DNA from: Hibiscus mutabilis
Lineage: Eukaryota; Streptophyta; Magnoliopsida; Malvales; Malvaceae
Direction of reading: 5' to 3'
DNA: 64,000 nt
Assembly: GCA_019671005.1 (NCBI GenBank)
Contig: CM033728.1
Coordinates: forward strand, 26,053,099 to 26,117,098
The first letter of the stretch is position 1; the number at the start of each line of letters is the position of its first letter. The translations under genes and the position numbers were made by a program. The notes under the pieces are model-generated. The model was not told the DNA's origin. It saw only the letters and a program-made list of their open reading frames with translations, and made no database searches. Positions 11,755 to 24,378 of the stretch are shown here, piece after piece.

Positions 11755-12488
11755 TGCCATCGAGGAAAAAATCGTGATTGAGAATGAGTTATGCTATTGA
11801 AGTACAGGGAGTTGAGGGTGAGTAATGCATCTTGAGGTGTTGCCACCCCTCTGCCTAATCCACCTGAGGGACTGAAGCAAGTACCACCTGAACCACGTGG
11901 TTCGATGTATGGTGAAATGATGCCTTTGATACAGGCAATGACTAGAGTGTTTCCGGCTACGATGGCTAGAGTTCATGTATTGATAGTAACATTGGCTGCT
12001 GTTGCTAATCTGAAGTTGCTGTTAGAGTATTTGGGCAGTCTAGGATGAGTTGAGTTTAGAGAGTTGGCACCCAAGGCATCATATGAGTGGTTTGCCAGTA
12101 CATATTAGATTTTGGATCAAATAGGATGCAATGATGTCTGTAAGCTGTGATGTGCAATATCCTTGTTACAGGGTGATGCATACAGTTGGTGGATTATCGT
12201 GAACACGAGCATAGAACCCGATGATGTGACATGGGAGTTCTTTCAAGCTGCCTTCAAAAAGAAGTATTTGGGAGTTAGATACTTGGATGAGATGAAACGT
12301 GTGTTCATAGCTTTGGTTCAAGTCAGTATATCAGTATCTTAGTACGAGGTATAGTTTGTGAGGCTGAGTCAGTATGCGTCTGAGTTAGTGCCAGATGAGA
12401 GACATCGTTGTGATTGATTCTATTATGAATTGGTACAGGATGTTAAGACATACATGCTGGCCACTGACTATATAGATTTTGATGTGTT
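11755..12488 (+). pseudogene. gag pseudogene of B, 5' part
   Basis: It aligns in order with the gag of C: an N-terminal Pro-rich region, then about 12040-12130 (a counterpart of C's LSPKAAEGWL region), then a gag core near 12170-12440 with typical WWI, WEFFQAAFKKKYLG and RLSQYASELVPDE stretches. Numerous stops interrupt it. It is broken at 12489 by a solo LTR and resumes at 14113. B keeps the central gag block that is deleted in C. Confidence 0.75.
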
Positions 12489-12493
12489 GGTTA

Positions 12494-13854
12494 TGTTGGG
12501 TTTCATAGGAAATAGATTGATTTAATCAGGCATATAAACGCAGCAAAAAAATATCCTATGAAAAATTCCCAGGATCTCATACAATCATATTAATGTACGA
12601 AGAGGAAATAAAAAATTACCTTAATTTTGATTCAGGAATTCGGTTGTGTTGAGGCGCTGCCTTTTCTGAAAGACGACCGCCCTCTACAAGTATCCTCACG
12701 CAAATAGACGACGAACGGCTATCATAATGCTAGTTCCAATCAAGATTTAAAAAATCTAATATTTGTGGTTTTGGTGGCTATTTTCGAAAAACCTAGATCA
12801 CTTAACAAAACCCTTGGCATACATACACATATATATGACTTGAATAGGGTTAGGTTGAGTTTATGATTATAATTTAATTAAAACTATTTTTAACTAAATT
12901 ATAATTTAAAATGAATTCTTTTATCTTATAAAGAATTCAAATTCAACCAACTCTAGATAAAGTGATTTATTTAATAATATTATTTATTTAAAATAAATAA
13001 ATAATATATTTTAAAATAGATTCCTTATCTGACAATGAATTTAAATTCAATCAAATATAGATAATGAGATTATGTGATAATATTTTTATTTATATTATTT
13101 TCAAAAAATAATAAAATAAATAAGATATTTTATTACGAATTTAACCTTTTAAATTCGAATAAATAATCTCTAATAATATAATTTAAAATAATCGCATTAT
13201 TTTAAATTTATTATTGAGAGTAATAACCACAACCATTCTTATCCATTCTTAGTGTGCGACCTTATAAGTTCATTTAACGTTGGTAGTAGATAAAATCACA
13301 TTTTATTCTACAAGTCATAAGTGGCCTCTAGCGAGACATTATGACTACCTAAGTTAAATGAAAAGCTCATAATCCGAGACAACCTTAATTCAATTTATGT
13401 CATAATCCTTTTGTCTCACGATATCTTGATAGAATATAAGGCATGGAAAATGTTAACCTTATATCGTTCTATCTTTAGTTTCTCGATGCCCAATTGAACT
13501 GACTAAACAAATGACATTGATCTCTATCAACTCATTTGAGCACGACCATGCATTTCTCAAGCTCAATCATCAAGGGGCCCAAAGATATCTCTTTTATGTT
13601 AAAAGGGATAAATTCCATCTTAATCACTCACTGCATGATTCCTTATTATGTTCAAGAATAACATTTATAATCTTCCGATTAAAAATGATGTTTGACTATG
13701 TAAAAACATAATAGTTATCATGTTGAGAATTGTAGCAATTTCAGGTCTAAGGATTTAATGTCACAACTGTTTGAAGATTAATATATAACTTTAATCCATG
13801 TATTAATCTTAAGACGAGTCGATCCTAATATTTGTTCTCAACAAATATATATAT

Positions 13855-13885
<31 letters not shown>

Positions 13886-14107
13886 TATGAAATTGATTTA
13901 AATCTCATTCACATATCCATTCATCTTATGAATATCTATCAAACTTCACTAATCTTATCTTATTATTGTTCCCACAATAATAACTTATTAGGGATATTTA
14001 GAAAATAATATTCAATGATACAAAAGCATGCAAATTTATCATAATAATAAATTCAATAATCAAAATATCATGTCCATACAATAGGCCTTAGGACACTATC
14101 GTTAACA
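12494..14107 (-). mobile_element. Solo LTR inserted in B gag (copia-like)
   Basis: The ends are TGTTGGG and TTAACA (TG...CA) and both sides carry the 5-bp duplication GGTTA (12489-12493 and 14108-14112). No internal domain is recognised in the 1614 bp. The minus orientation is my preference: on that strand it begins TGTTAACGATAG and ends like plant copia LTRs (CTGCGTTTATATG...CCAACA). Open frames inside it are not recognisable proteins. Confidence 0.85.
13848..13888. repeat. TA/GATA microsatellite
   Basis: A run of TATATATATA passes into seven or so GATA units inside the solo LTR. Confidence 0.9.
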
Positions 14108-14112
14108 GGTTA

Positions 14113-14573
14113 CACGGGAGAAAGACATCGAGTAGAGCCTGGGTTTATCATTTCGATCGAGAGGTTCTGGCTCTAGAAAGAAAGATGCAAATTTTGGTTT
14201 CGATGGTGGTCAGTCTAAGAGACATCGTGATAAGAGGTATTACCTTGAGTAGAAACGGGGTGGAGGTAATGCTAGGCGAGGGTCGCAGGGCCAAAGTCCC
14301 AGGTTAGAGCATAACACCTGTTGGGTATGTGGATCGCGAGATCACATGAAGTGAGATTGTCCACGTTTGGCAAGGGAAGGACAGGCTCTATCGGTTATTG
14401 TGGCAAATTTCTATTGAAGTTGTGGTTCTAGGGATCATCTAAGATGTGATTGTCTATTGCTGGCTAGAGGTAGGTAGGCACTTGCACCTGTTGTTGTACC
14501 ACAAAGAGGCCGTGGGCGCGGTCGAGGCAGTTTTTAGCGAAGGGAGGAAAGACAGAAGACTGTTGCACATACA
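14113..14573 (+). pseudogene. gag pseudogene of B, 3' part with two zinc knuckles
   Basis: Two CCHC-like boxes lie about 80 bp apart: CWVCGSRDHMK-x-DC (about 14318-14360) and a second with SCGSRDHLRCDC (about 14418-14452). An RGRGRGRG basic tail follows. A and C instead have one CERCG box plus one CCHC box, so B's nucleic-acid-binding region was probably rebuilt by internal duplication. Stops are present in and around the boxes. Confidence 0.75.
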
Positions 14574-15251
14574 ATGGTGGCTCAACCTAATGTTGGTGGA
14601 CCCACAAGGATCTATGCGCATCGTGAAGGGATGAATGACATTAATGCAATAGCAAGTACTTTTACATTGCAGTCTATGTCATTACTTTCTCTAATAGATT
14701 CGAGTTCTACGCATTTATATATTCTGCATGAGCATGCGTATTTGCTTGATATATCGGTAGAAATGTTAAATGTGGGTATGCAAGTAAAAAGTTCTTTTAT
14801 AGAAACGATTGTTACGAGAAGGTTGTATAGGAGATGTCCTTTGATGGTTCAAGGTCATATGTTTGCAGCTGATTTGATGGAGCTGCCATTTCATGGTTTT
14901 AATGTGATCTTGGGTATGGGTTGGTTGACTGAGCATAGGGTTGTGGTCAAATTTGTAAACAAGTGAGTTTCATTGAGACTTGTCGATGATTATGATGTGG
15001 TGGTTATGGGTGAGAATGGTAAGTTCTTATCCAATGTTGTTTCGGCTTTGGAAGTACAGAAGTTGTTGGAGTGTGGGTGTCAAGCATATCTGGCTTATGT
15101 TATAAACCTAAACATGGAAGAAGTGCAGACTAAGGAAATCCATACCCTTTGTGACTTCCCAAGAGTGTTTTCAAAAGAGTTGTCTGGGTTACCGCTAGAT
15201 AGAGAGGTAGAGTTTTGTATTGAGACGTACGTGAATACGGCTTCAGTGTGA
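14574..15251 (+). pseudogene. Aspartic protease, element B
   Basis: There are two adjacent open stretches, 14574-14966 and 14973-15251, separated by a stop. The active-site region reads LIDSSSTHLYI, so the D-S-G motif has become D-S-S. NVILGMGWL marks the end of the fold. The linker to RT (CDFPRVFSKELSGLPLDREVEF) follows in the second stretch. It is inactive by its stop and the active-site change. Confidence 0.83.
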
Positions 15252-16330
15252 AATGCACCGTGTCGCATGGCACCAAAGGAGTTGAAGGAGTTAATGATGC
15301 AACTTCAGGAGTTGTTAGACAGTGGTTTCATCTAACCTAGTGTGTCATCGTAGGGTGCACAAATATTGTTTATGAAAAAGAAATATGGCACTTTGAGGAT
15401 GTGCATTGATTATCAATAACTGAACAAGTTGACGATTAAGAATAAGTATCCTATGCAGTGAATTGATGACTTATTTGATCAATTTTGGGGTGCTACCGTG
15501 TTTTCTAGTATAAATTTGAGATCTGAATGCTACCAGTTGAAGGTTAAGGATAAAGATGTGCTGAAGACTGCTTTTCGCATGAGGGACGGGCATTATGAGT
15601 TCTTAGTCATGTTGTTTGGGTTGATGAATGTGTCTACAACATTCATGGACATGATGAATCAAGTGTTCCATGAATTCTTGTGTCAGTTCGTAGTAGTGTT
15701 CATTGATGATATTCTTGTGTACTCTCGTACCGAGGAGGATTATGATTGCCACTTGCGATTGTGTTGCAAACTTTGTTGGATAATCAACTTTATTCTAAGT
15801 TTAACAAGTATGAGCTTTGGATTAAAGAAGTGGTCTTTCTTGTTCTTGTTGTTTCGGCAGAAGGTATCCAAGTGGAACCGCAAAAAATTAGGGCAATTGT
15901 GAATTGGAAATGACCTACTTCGGTGATAGAGGTATATGGTTGCTTGGGGTTGGTAGGTTATTATTGTCATTTTTGGATGGGTTCTCTAGGGTTGCTGCTC
16001 CGTTGACCAAATTGTTACAAAAAGATGTGTGTTTCGAATGGACAGAGGCTAAACAACAAGCTTTTGAGAAGTTGAAGGAAGCTTTGACACAAGCTTCGAT
16101 CTTGATTCAACCTAAGTCAGGAAAAGAGTTTGTGGTTTATAGTGATGTATCCTACGTTGGTTTAGGGTGTGTGTTGATGCAAGATGAAAAGTTAAAGCAT
16201 ATGCATCTAGGCAGTTAAAGGTGCACGAGCACAATTATCCTACGCATGATCTAAAGCTAGTTGTAGTGGTGTTTACGTTGAAGATTTGGAGACCTTATGA
16301 TAAGGCGTTGGTACTGCATGTTAAAGATAT
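15252..16330 (+). pseudogene. RT and partial RNase H, element B
   Basis: The clean palm segment 15498-15902 contains VVVFIDDILVYSRT, the RT catalytic loop. Upstream, the fingers region (15260-15495) has stops such as the TGA that replaces the CGA codon before IDDLF. RNase H starts near 16020, with VVYSDVSYVGLGCVLMQ at about 16130-16180. After about 16300 the frame jumps to sequence normally found before integrase, so most of the RNase H C-terminal half is deleted. Confidence 0.83.
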
Positions 16331-17643
16331 CATGGATGGAAATCCTAGTGATGATGAGTTGAGGTGAACTGTTTTGACCAAGGGTCATGCTAGTCCTTTT
16401 GCTATGCATCCCGGTAGTACCAAGATGTATCGAGACCTAAAGTAAGAGTACTATTGGGTGGATTTGAAAAAGGATGCAGCTGATGTTGTTGCTAGATGTA
16501 TGGTGTGGCAGCATGTTAAGGCTGAGCATCAGTTTCCTTCTCTGTTGTTGCAATCATTGAGGATTTTGAAGTAGAAATGGGAGAAGATCACCATGGATTT
16601 TGTGTCGGGGTTACCTTTGACACTGACTGTAAAGGATTCTATTTGGGTAATTGTTGATCGGTAAATGAAGTGTGTACATTTTCTACGAAGTGCGTACAAC
16701 ATATACCTTGGATAGGTTGGCGGATCTTTATATTATTGAGATTGTGAGGTTGCATAGGGTGCCCAAGTCGATTGTTTCGGATAGGGATCCGCGATTTACA
16801 TCAAGGTTTTGGGAGTGTTTGCATTGAGATTTGGGTACTCGCATGAATTTTAGTACTTTGTATCATCCTCAAATGGATGGCCAGTCTGAGCGTGTGATTC
16901 AGATTTTGGAGGATATGTTGAAGTGTTGAATCATTAAGTTCCATGGAACTTGGGAAAGACAGTTGCCTTTCGTGGAGTTTATGTATAATAATAGTTATCA
17001 TGCAAGTATAAAGAGGGCACCGTATGAAGCCTTGTATGGTAGGAAGTATCGTACACCCTTGTGTTGGGTTGAGGTTGGGAAAAGTATGTTTCCATGCCTG
17101 ATGTGTTGAAAGATACATATGAAAAGGTAAAGCTTATTTGTGATCATTTGAAAGCAGTCTCTAATAGGCAAAAGTCCTATGCGAATTTGAGGCATACGGA
17201 AGTTGAGTACTCGTTTGGTGAAAAGGTTTTCTTTAAAGTCTTACCTTGGAAGAATGTATTGCGCTTTGGGCTAAAATGGAAGTTAAGTCCGAAGTTTATT
17301 GGACCGTATGAGATGTTGGAATGCGTAAGTCCTGTGGCTTATCGGTTGAGTTTGCCTAATGAGTTGGAGAAGATTCATGATGGGTTTCATGTATCCATGT
17401 TGCAGAGGTATCATTCAGATCCATCGCATGTGATGCCAGTGGAGGATGTTGAATTGCGACCGGATTTATCCTATGATGAGAAACCAGCAGAGATCATTGA
17501 CTAGAGTAGTAAAGTTCTTCGTGGCAAGACTATTGAGCTTGTTAAGGTGTTGTGGCGACATCGTAGTGTTGAGGAGGCCACGTTTTCACATCTTTTTTTA
17601 TCAGGTAAATTTCGAGGACAAAATTTCTTAAGTGGGGGAGAGT
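16331..17643 (+). pseudogene. Integrase and truncated chromodomain, element B
   Basis: The zinc-binding region is at about 16380-16520. Its second Cys has become Trp (TGG where C has TGT). The catalytic core spans about 16590-17030 with stops and a frame change. The C-terminal integrase domain is clean at 17094-17504. The chromodomain begins RGKTIELVKVLWRHRSVEEAT but jumps directly to the final SHLF, losing about nine residues present in C. The frame runs through the polypurine tract and ends GGEL at the LTR. Confidence 0.83.
17630..17643 (+). promoter_or_regulatory. Polypurine tract, element B
   Basis: AAGTGGGGGAGAGT lies directly before the LTR start TGTAACACCC at 17644. It is the plus-strand DNA primer site. 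Confidence 0.85.
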
Positions 17644-20600
17644 TGTAACACCCTAATTTTGGGCCTAGGAGTTTTCTAGATTGATTAGACGGTCCAGTAG
17701 ATTGGATTAGAGGATTCGAGTCAGTTTCAAGATTAATTTGGAATAAATATTTTTTAGTGATAAAAAAATATGGAAAATATCCTAACATCATTATTTAATA
17801 TGTAGATGATTTTGGTAAAATTAATTTTGGAAAATGGAATTTTGAAATTTAACATTTTGGCTAGTGACCAAAATGTAAAGAATAGAAAATTGTTTTTAGT
17901 GATTGTTTTGTAAAAGGGTCAAAACTTAGAATCTTTAAGGATCTATTTGTCCAAAGTCTAATATCAGACTTTTCTCCTTAATTGGCTATTTTAAAAAGGC
18001 TTTAAGGGGTATAAATAGGCTTGGAGAATTAATTTTATAATTAATTTCTAAAAAAACTAACTTTACGTAACTAACTTTTCTTTAAAAGATTTTCTCTGAA
18101 ATTCTCTTCAGCCAAACACTCTTTTCTTTCTCAAAATCCTTAGGTAATATCTTGATTATATTAGAACATGATTTTGATGTTTTATAATATTAATAAGTTG
18201 ATTTTAACATTGGAATCTTGAAACTATGCGAATCTCTAATTTTCTAGGTTATTAGTTATGAGTTTTTGAGGAGTTGTGGATGTTTAATGAATGCTGGAGC
18301 TATAAGGATGATGTAAGTGTGTTTTTCGATGTTAATTGGTGATAATTGTTGGATTAAATCATTAGGTTTTGGTTGGGTTAAGTTCGAAGGGTGTTTGACG
18401 TGGTTTTTGGTTGTTGTGGAGGGAAATTGGTTAGGATTTGAATAGGATTTGTGTGAATTGATGTTTCTGGGTTGTTGAATGCATTTTGATGCAGCGAATC
18501 CTTTATTTTTGTGTGGTTAAAGCAGGGGAGGTTGATCTTCAAGCTTGAAGTGAGGTTTCAGAAGCCTTGGAGGCTTAGATTTGCATCAGCGATCAAAGCT
18601 TTGCGTAGTTGATGAGTGAGAACATTGTTTACAGCTTTTCAAAGGTTTGAAAATTGTGTTTGGGAGTTTAGATTAAGCTTGATATGTTGGTCTAAGCTCG
18701 AAAGTAAGTAAATGATGATTTCTCCCTCGATCTCGGTTTGGCAATTGGTTTTGTTGCACTTGTTATGATGATTTGATTTCTCACTATTATATGCATGATT
18801 TGAGCATGGTTTAATACTGGAAAATGGTTATATAATGATGATGATGCATCTGGAAGTAATGCATGTTTTGATAATGTTTTTGAACATTGGTTAATGCATG
18901 GTTGAATGTATTAGATAAATGGTTTTTATTTATGCATATGAAAAAAAGTGAGTTAATGTCAATGAAATGAATTATATTGGCAAGTGATGTGGTTTAAAAT
19001 GTTATTGAATATAGTTAGCCAGCCATATGATTGATATTGCACTATAAAAAGTCACCTTGGATGTTGAGGGGTTTATGTGTACCAAAAACTCCAGCCAAGT
19101 ACCTAACAGTTGAGGGGTTATATGGTACCGAAGACTCCCGTTAGTGGATTATGCATCTAACCGATGATTGGGGTTGTGATTGTACCCTGTAGTGTTTGTA
19201 CCTTAAATTTCGGTTGAGATGGCATGAAGTGTTAAGAGGACACTTGTTTAGTCCATGTATCTGATGTAATATTTTGTAAAGTGGAATTTGGTCGATGATC
19301 ACTTGTAAGCCAATATAAGAGATGATGTATCATGCAATGGATTGTGTTGTATAATATTGTCTCTTTAAGCCTTGCATTTGGTAGTTATGCATGGGAAGGC
19401 TTAAATTTTGTGTAGCAAATGAGATTTTGCTGTTAATCCATGATATATTTTGCATATGGTTTAATATGCATGTTTTGAAAATGTTAAGTGCATGGTTTTT
19501 ACAAGGCATGATGGTGTTGATGATGATTTAAAAGGTGTTTTAAAGTGGGTTTCAAAGTGGAATGTTAAATGGTTTAAAATGCATTGATGGTGGTTTGTTT
19601 TAGAGCATTCCTTAATAAGCCTAGTGTGCTTACGCTCTCTTTTTCCATCAATGCAAAGAATTAAAAGTTTAGAGGCAGCAAGTAAGCAATGAGGAATCCA
19701 AGGACTTGATCTTCGAAAGTATGGTTTCGAATTAGACTCGTAGTAATAAAAGCAATGTGGTTAATTGTCAATTGGGAAGGTTGTTTTGTTAAACTGCCTA
19801 TGTGCGCCAGTTTTAAATGTTGTTTTGGATAGATTTAAGGCTTGAAATGCTTGATGTGGGCTTGGATTTATGTTTAGGATGTAGATTAGGAGGCATACCT
19901 ATAGATGTTGAGGATAATTGAGCTAGGCTTAATTGAGTAGTTTAAATTGGTTGAATAACTGTGATAAGTAAGCCTTAGATGATTCATGATGTTTATGTAA
20001 GGGTTGGTTGTGTTTAAATTGAGCCAAAGTGTCATATGTTGGACCTAAAGGTCATTATAGGCCTTCACGAACTGCTACGGGTCCCTTGGTTTCAATACGC
20101 AGGGTCTGGGAAGACTCAGAACATCAAAAATTTACAAAGGGTGTCGACACGCGTAGCTATCTATCGGTATGCCTAGAGGAAAATTTATGTTGGTTTTGGT
20201 ACATGGACTCCAATACCGGTACGTTCTTTAGCTACTAGAATCTGGTTTTTAAAAATAATCCTTAAAGGATCAGTACAGGGGTAAAACTGTATCGGTACAG
20301 GTTTGCTCAACACACCGTATCGATATGGTGCTCTCAGTATCGGTATGCAGCATCGTTATGTTAGTTGAACCATATCGATACAGTTCTGTCCGTATCGCTA
20401 AGTAGTGTATTTGTTTAGGTTTTTTTTTGTTAAATTTGAAATTATTTTAGTCCTTGAATGCTATGTAAGCAATTATATAAGTTCGGATGATCATTTTAAG
20501 TTGGAATTTGACATAAGTGCATTAAACTGGATTAATGAAAGATTGGTAATTAGGAATTCAATGAATTCCTTGTAATTTGTGAAAATTACATTTCGGTCCT

Positions 20601-20812
20601 CAAAGTGCATGTTTGAGCAATTAAACTCTATATTGAAATCTGATCAAAATGTTAACGTTTCCGCTAACCCATGTTAGCCTTAGGATCCGATCACTGCAAT
20701 TAGACAAGATAAAAAGGAAAAATGGACCCAGTTTAGGTTATTAGTTCGGGTTTGCTTTGGTAAACCTAATGTAGCATTTTTAGCTCGATTTCGGCTAGAA
20801 CGAGTTAAGGGG
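17644..20812 (+). repeat. Element B 3' LTR
   Basis: It starts TGTAACACCC and matches the 5' LTR from position 17943. It ends GTTAAGGGG; the expected last bases (TTACA) are absent because element C starts immediately. It is about 3.17 kb long. It holds the motif array at 20050-20410. Confidence 0.87.
20050..20410 (+). repeat. GTATCGATATGG motif array, B 3' LTR
   Basis: CTGTATCGGTACAGG, CCGTATCGATATGG, CAGTATCGGTATGC, CCATATCGATACAG and CCGTATCGCTAAG occur in about 350 bp. The array corresponds to 10865-11200. Confidence 0.8.
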
Positions 20813-22509
20813 TGTAACGCCTCGGTTTTGGGCCTAGCGGTTTAAGGCTAGTTAGACGGTCTGGTGGACCAGTTAGAGATTCGAGTCAGATTCGAGAGCG
20901 AATATTTTTTGGAAGATAAAAATATGGAAAAAATTTTAAAAATCATATTTTATTATATTAAAATATTGGTGAAAGCAATTTTAGAAAATAAGCTTTGGAG
21001 GGGTGACATTTTGGCTAGTGACCAAAATGCAATTTTTGAAAATTGTTTTAAAAAGGTGATTTTTTGTAAAGAGTCAAAACTTTTAATCTTTAAGGGGCTA
21101 TTTTACCATTTGGTCTAATCTGAGTTTTCCTTAATTTGGATTATTTTAAAATGGATTTTATTAAATGAATTAAAAGTGATTTAGTTAAGGTGGTTATCTT
21201 ATTTTAAAACAAGATTTGGAGTAACTTTTCTTCACTCATATGTTCTCCCCAAACACTCTTTTTCCATCAGAGATTTAAGGTATTGATCTTAATTTCTTAA
21301 CTCTTTTATTTTCTAAATGATTTCTCAAGTTGTTTTCCAAAAATCTCATTGGATTTTTTTTTGTTTTCAAGAGGAAAAACTATCCAATTAAGGGGAAACT
21401 CATTCATTAGAGGTAAGTTTCGTTCTTCTCCTCTAATGAAAGGTTCTTTACTGAAATTCCCAAGTTCTTGGCTCTTTACATATGTTTTCTAATAGGTTTT
21501 GATTAATTAAGTATGGATTTTGTCTTTAAAGAGGTTTAATTGATGGATCTTGTGATTTTCGATTTGGATCTATTTTCCAGAGTTATGGACTGATTTTAAT
21601 CATATTTTGTATGTATTATAATGGGGATGTGTTGTTTTTAACAATGGAATCCCAGAATTTGTTGAATCTCTAATTGGTTAGGTTGTTAGTTTAGAGTTGT
21701 TGGGTTTTTTGAGGAGTTTAATCATTGTTGGAAGTAAAAGGATGTGGTGAATGAGTTTTTAGATGTTAATTGATGAGGTTTGAAGTTTTGAATCCTTATA
21801 TTATGACTAGGTTAAGATTGAATGGTGTTTGAGGTTGATTTCGGTATGTTTTGGATGAGTTTTGAGTGGGCATCTTGTGAGCTATGGGTTTTTGGATTGA
21901 AACAGATAGTTGGATGCATTTTAATGCATGTGTTCTCTGGTTTTGTGTGATCGAAACAGGGGAGAATCATGGCGTAGCTTCTTGAAGTGATTTTAGGCTT
22001 GCCGGGAGCTTGTTTCACGGTAGCAAGCAAGACGAAGTGAAATCGGTAAGTGGAAATGGTTTTAAAATTCTTTCAAAAGTTTGAAAGTGGATTTGGAAGT
22101 TTAGGATAAGTTTGAAACACTTACCTAAACTTGGAAGTAAGTTCTCCTCCTTTGCTCTTTAATATCGGTTCGGATATGAGCATGTGTGATTCATGTTTTA
22201 GTCGTAAACATGGTTGATATTACTTACTGTAAATGCATGGTTGTAAAGTACTTATGCAATGTTTTAAAAGTGTTTTGAATGCTGATGAGCATTGGTTTTT
22301 ATTCTGGTCGGGAATGTGATATTGATATGGCAATGTGATTGCATATGTGGGGATTTTGTGTAATGCATTATAAAATAGTGAGTGGATGGTTTTGTAAATG
22401 ATATATTGGCTATGTGACGAGGAGAGAAAACATTCGGATATAGTTGGCATGCCATAGGATAGAGTGCACTCTAATATGTTTAATAATCGATCGTGAGTTA
22501 AGAGTCCTT

Positions 22510-22745
22510 GAGGTATAGCGGTCAGCTACTTGGACCATGTTTTATCACTTGGGTTGAGAGGTCGGTTCCCTTTGTTGATGTATAGCTTGTGGTCGGCAAG
22601 GTTGTAAAGTCATGCAGTCAGAATGGAGTAGTCGTAATGATGGTCGGTCATTAAGGGAGATCCGTGTATCTGATGTATAAAGTTAACGGTCAGTTAACTA
22701 AGGATTAGCGGTCGGCTAATCAAGGATAGTGGTCGACTATCTGGG
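22510..22745 (+). repeat. GCGGTCGGCTA-type variable repeat, C 5' LTR
   Basis: Degenerate copies of GCGGTCGGCTAATCAAGGA occur at the LTR position where A and H carry GCGGTTTAACTAGGCAAG. A second copy is at about 30610-30840. Confidence 0.75.
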
Positions 22746-23619
22746 GTCGCTATAATTGCCAATATATAAGATTTTTAATGTTGAACATTGTTTATAATGC
22801 TTTGGGATTTAAGCATGGTTTTGTTTATAATGCTTTGGGAGTTAAGCATAGTTTTGTATTTAATGCTTTGGGATCTAAGCATGTGGTACAAATTGTTTTG
22901 CATATGGTCGATATGCATATTTTGGATTGAAATCGTTGACTCACTTAGGTCCTAAGCATTTTTTGAAAATATGTGTTAATTTCAAAGGGTTTTAATGCAT
23001 CATTGTTTTGAAGAGCATCCTCACTAAGCAAGTATGCTTACGCTCTCTTTTCCCTAATGGTGCAGAGAAATAAAGCTAGGAGGCAACAAAGGCAAGGATA
23101 AAGTGATTCCAAGACAAGACTATTTGAGTATGAACTCAATTTTGGTTTCTGTTAATAAAGCAATGTGTTCGCCTCGGATTTTGGGATTTGCAATTCTGTT
23201 ATTCCCTGGTTTTAGGCATGTGTAATGTCGTGATTTCTGAGTTTGATTGATATTGTTATGCCTTTTGTGCATTGTACCTAAGGTTGACGATATATGGTTC
23301 CCTAGGTAAGCATATAGATGGTTTTGCTTGGTTGGCCTGCTTAGGTGATCTTAACATGTTGAATGTGATGTGGATATGGCGTTGGTTTGATGCTTGTGTT
23401 GGGAAACGCTAGTTTGGCCATTATGGTATGATTGGTGGAGTGTTTTAGGGAACATGCCTCTAGATTAACCCTTTTGTTGGTCTAAGCTTGTATGGTAGCT
23501 AAATGTTGGTGCAAGTGTTGGTAACTGTATTGTTGGATGCTTATATGTATGTATGCAAGTTGTTAGGACCTATATGCATCTAGTTTTGTATATGAAATCA
23601 GCTAAAAATGACATTACAG

Positions 23620-23945
23620 GCCTACGCGTATCGATACGCGAGGGACCGTATCGGTATGGATAGGCAATTCAGAACATACAGTATTAGTACGGGAATGTGA
23701 TTACCCATACGGGCAAGCAAATTAAGCTTGGCGTATCGGTACAGTAAAGGGTGTATCGGTACGGGAACTCATTATTGGAAAGTTGATTTTTAAAGGAAAA
23801 CTCGTGTACCGAAACACCAAATGAGCGTATCGGTACAACTTGATAACCTTGTACGCTAACGTGGCGTACCAATACGGCACACCGGGTATATGTATGTATG
23901 GCTATGTGGTATCGGTACTGCTGTGACCATATCAGTACGGGTGGC
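23620..23945 (+). repeat. CGTATCGATACG palindrome array, C 5' LTR
   Basis: A perfect palindrome lies at 23627-23638. About ten relatives follow, such as CGTATCGGTATGG, CGTATCGGTACAG and CGTACCAATACGG. Confidence 0.87.
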
Positions 23946-24366
23946 AGTTTTTACAAGTAATGTCATAGAATCCAGCTTTTGTTTTCTTGCATTTTGGTCC
24001 CTAAGTTTTGTGAATGCAATTGAGTGGGCTTGGATGATCGTTTTAATCTGAAATTTGACTTGATGGCATGAAATCTGACTAATTAAGTTTTGCAACTTTA
24101 ATTTCAATTTTGGCCCTTAAAATTAACAATTTTACAATCTAGTCCCTATAAAGTGTAGTATGCAACTAGTTGTTCTCCCGTGCTTGGTTTTCTTTGAATT
24201 TTCAACCTCTGCAAGCATGAACATGTAGGTTTAATAATTCGCATCTAGACAAGATAAAAAAATAGACTGACTTTTAGTAACCTTTTTTCGGTTTCCTTCA
24301 GCAAACCTAATGTAGCTCACTCGATTTGGTCAGGCGTCTAGACCAGGTCGAGGGAGTTACATTTGT

Positions 24367-24378
24367 TGGTATCAGAAC
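24367..24378 (+). promoter_or_regulatory. Primer-binding site, tRNA-iMet (element C)
   Basis: TGGTATCAGAAC starts 5 bp after the LTR. It differs from the perfect site of A at one base (A for G). Confidence 0.9.

Larger units (their letters stand above)
8455..20812 (+). mobile_element. Element B: degenerate Ty3/gypsy retrotransposon (Tekay-like)
   Basis: B has a 5' LTR lacking both ends (8455 to about 11510), a gag split by a solo LTR, protease, RT, RNase H, integrase and a damaged chromodomain. A polypurine tract and 3' LTR (17644-20812) follow. The primer-binding site is gone. LTR sequence and gag differ clearly from A and C, so B is a sister subfamily. It has many stops and several deletions and is older-looking than C. 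Confidence 0.88.
20813..24361 (+). repeat. Element C 5' LTR
   Basis: It starts TGTAACGCC and ends GAGGGAGTTACA next to the primer-binding site. It contains the GCGGTCGGCTAATC-type repeats (about 22510-22745), 33-bp hairpin repeats (about 22795-22880) and a CGTATCGATACG array. It has no coding sequence. Confidence 0.93.

Noticed and set aside
13511..13711. 66-codon frame inside the solo LTR
   Set aside because: No similarity to retroelement or host proteins; LTR position argues against coding.
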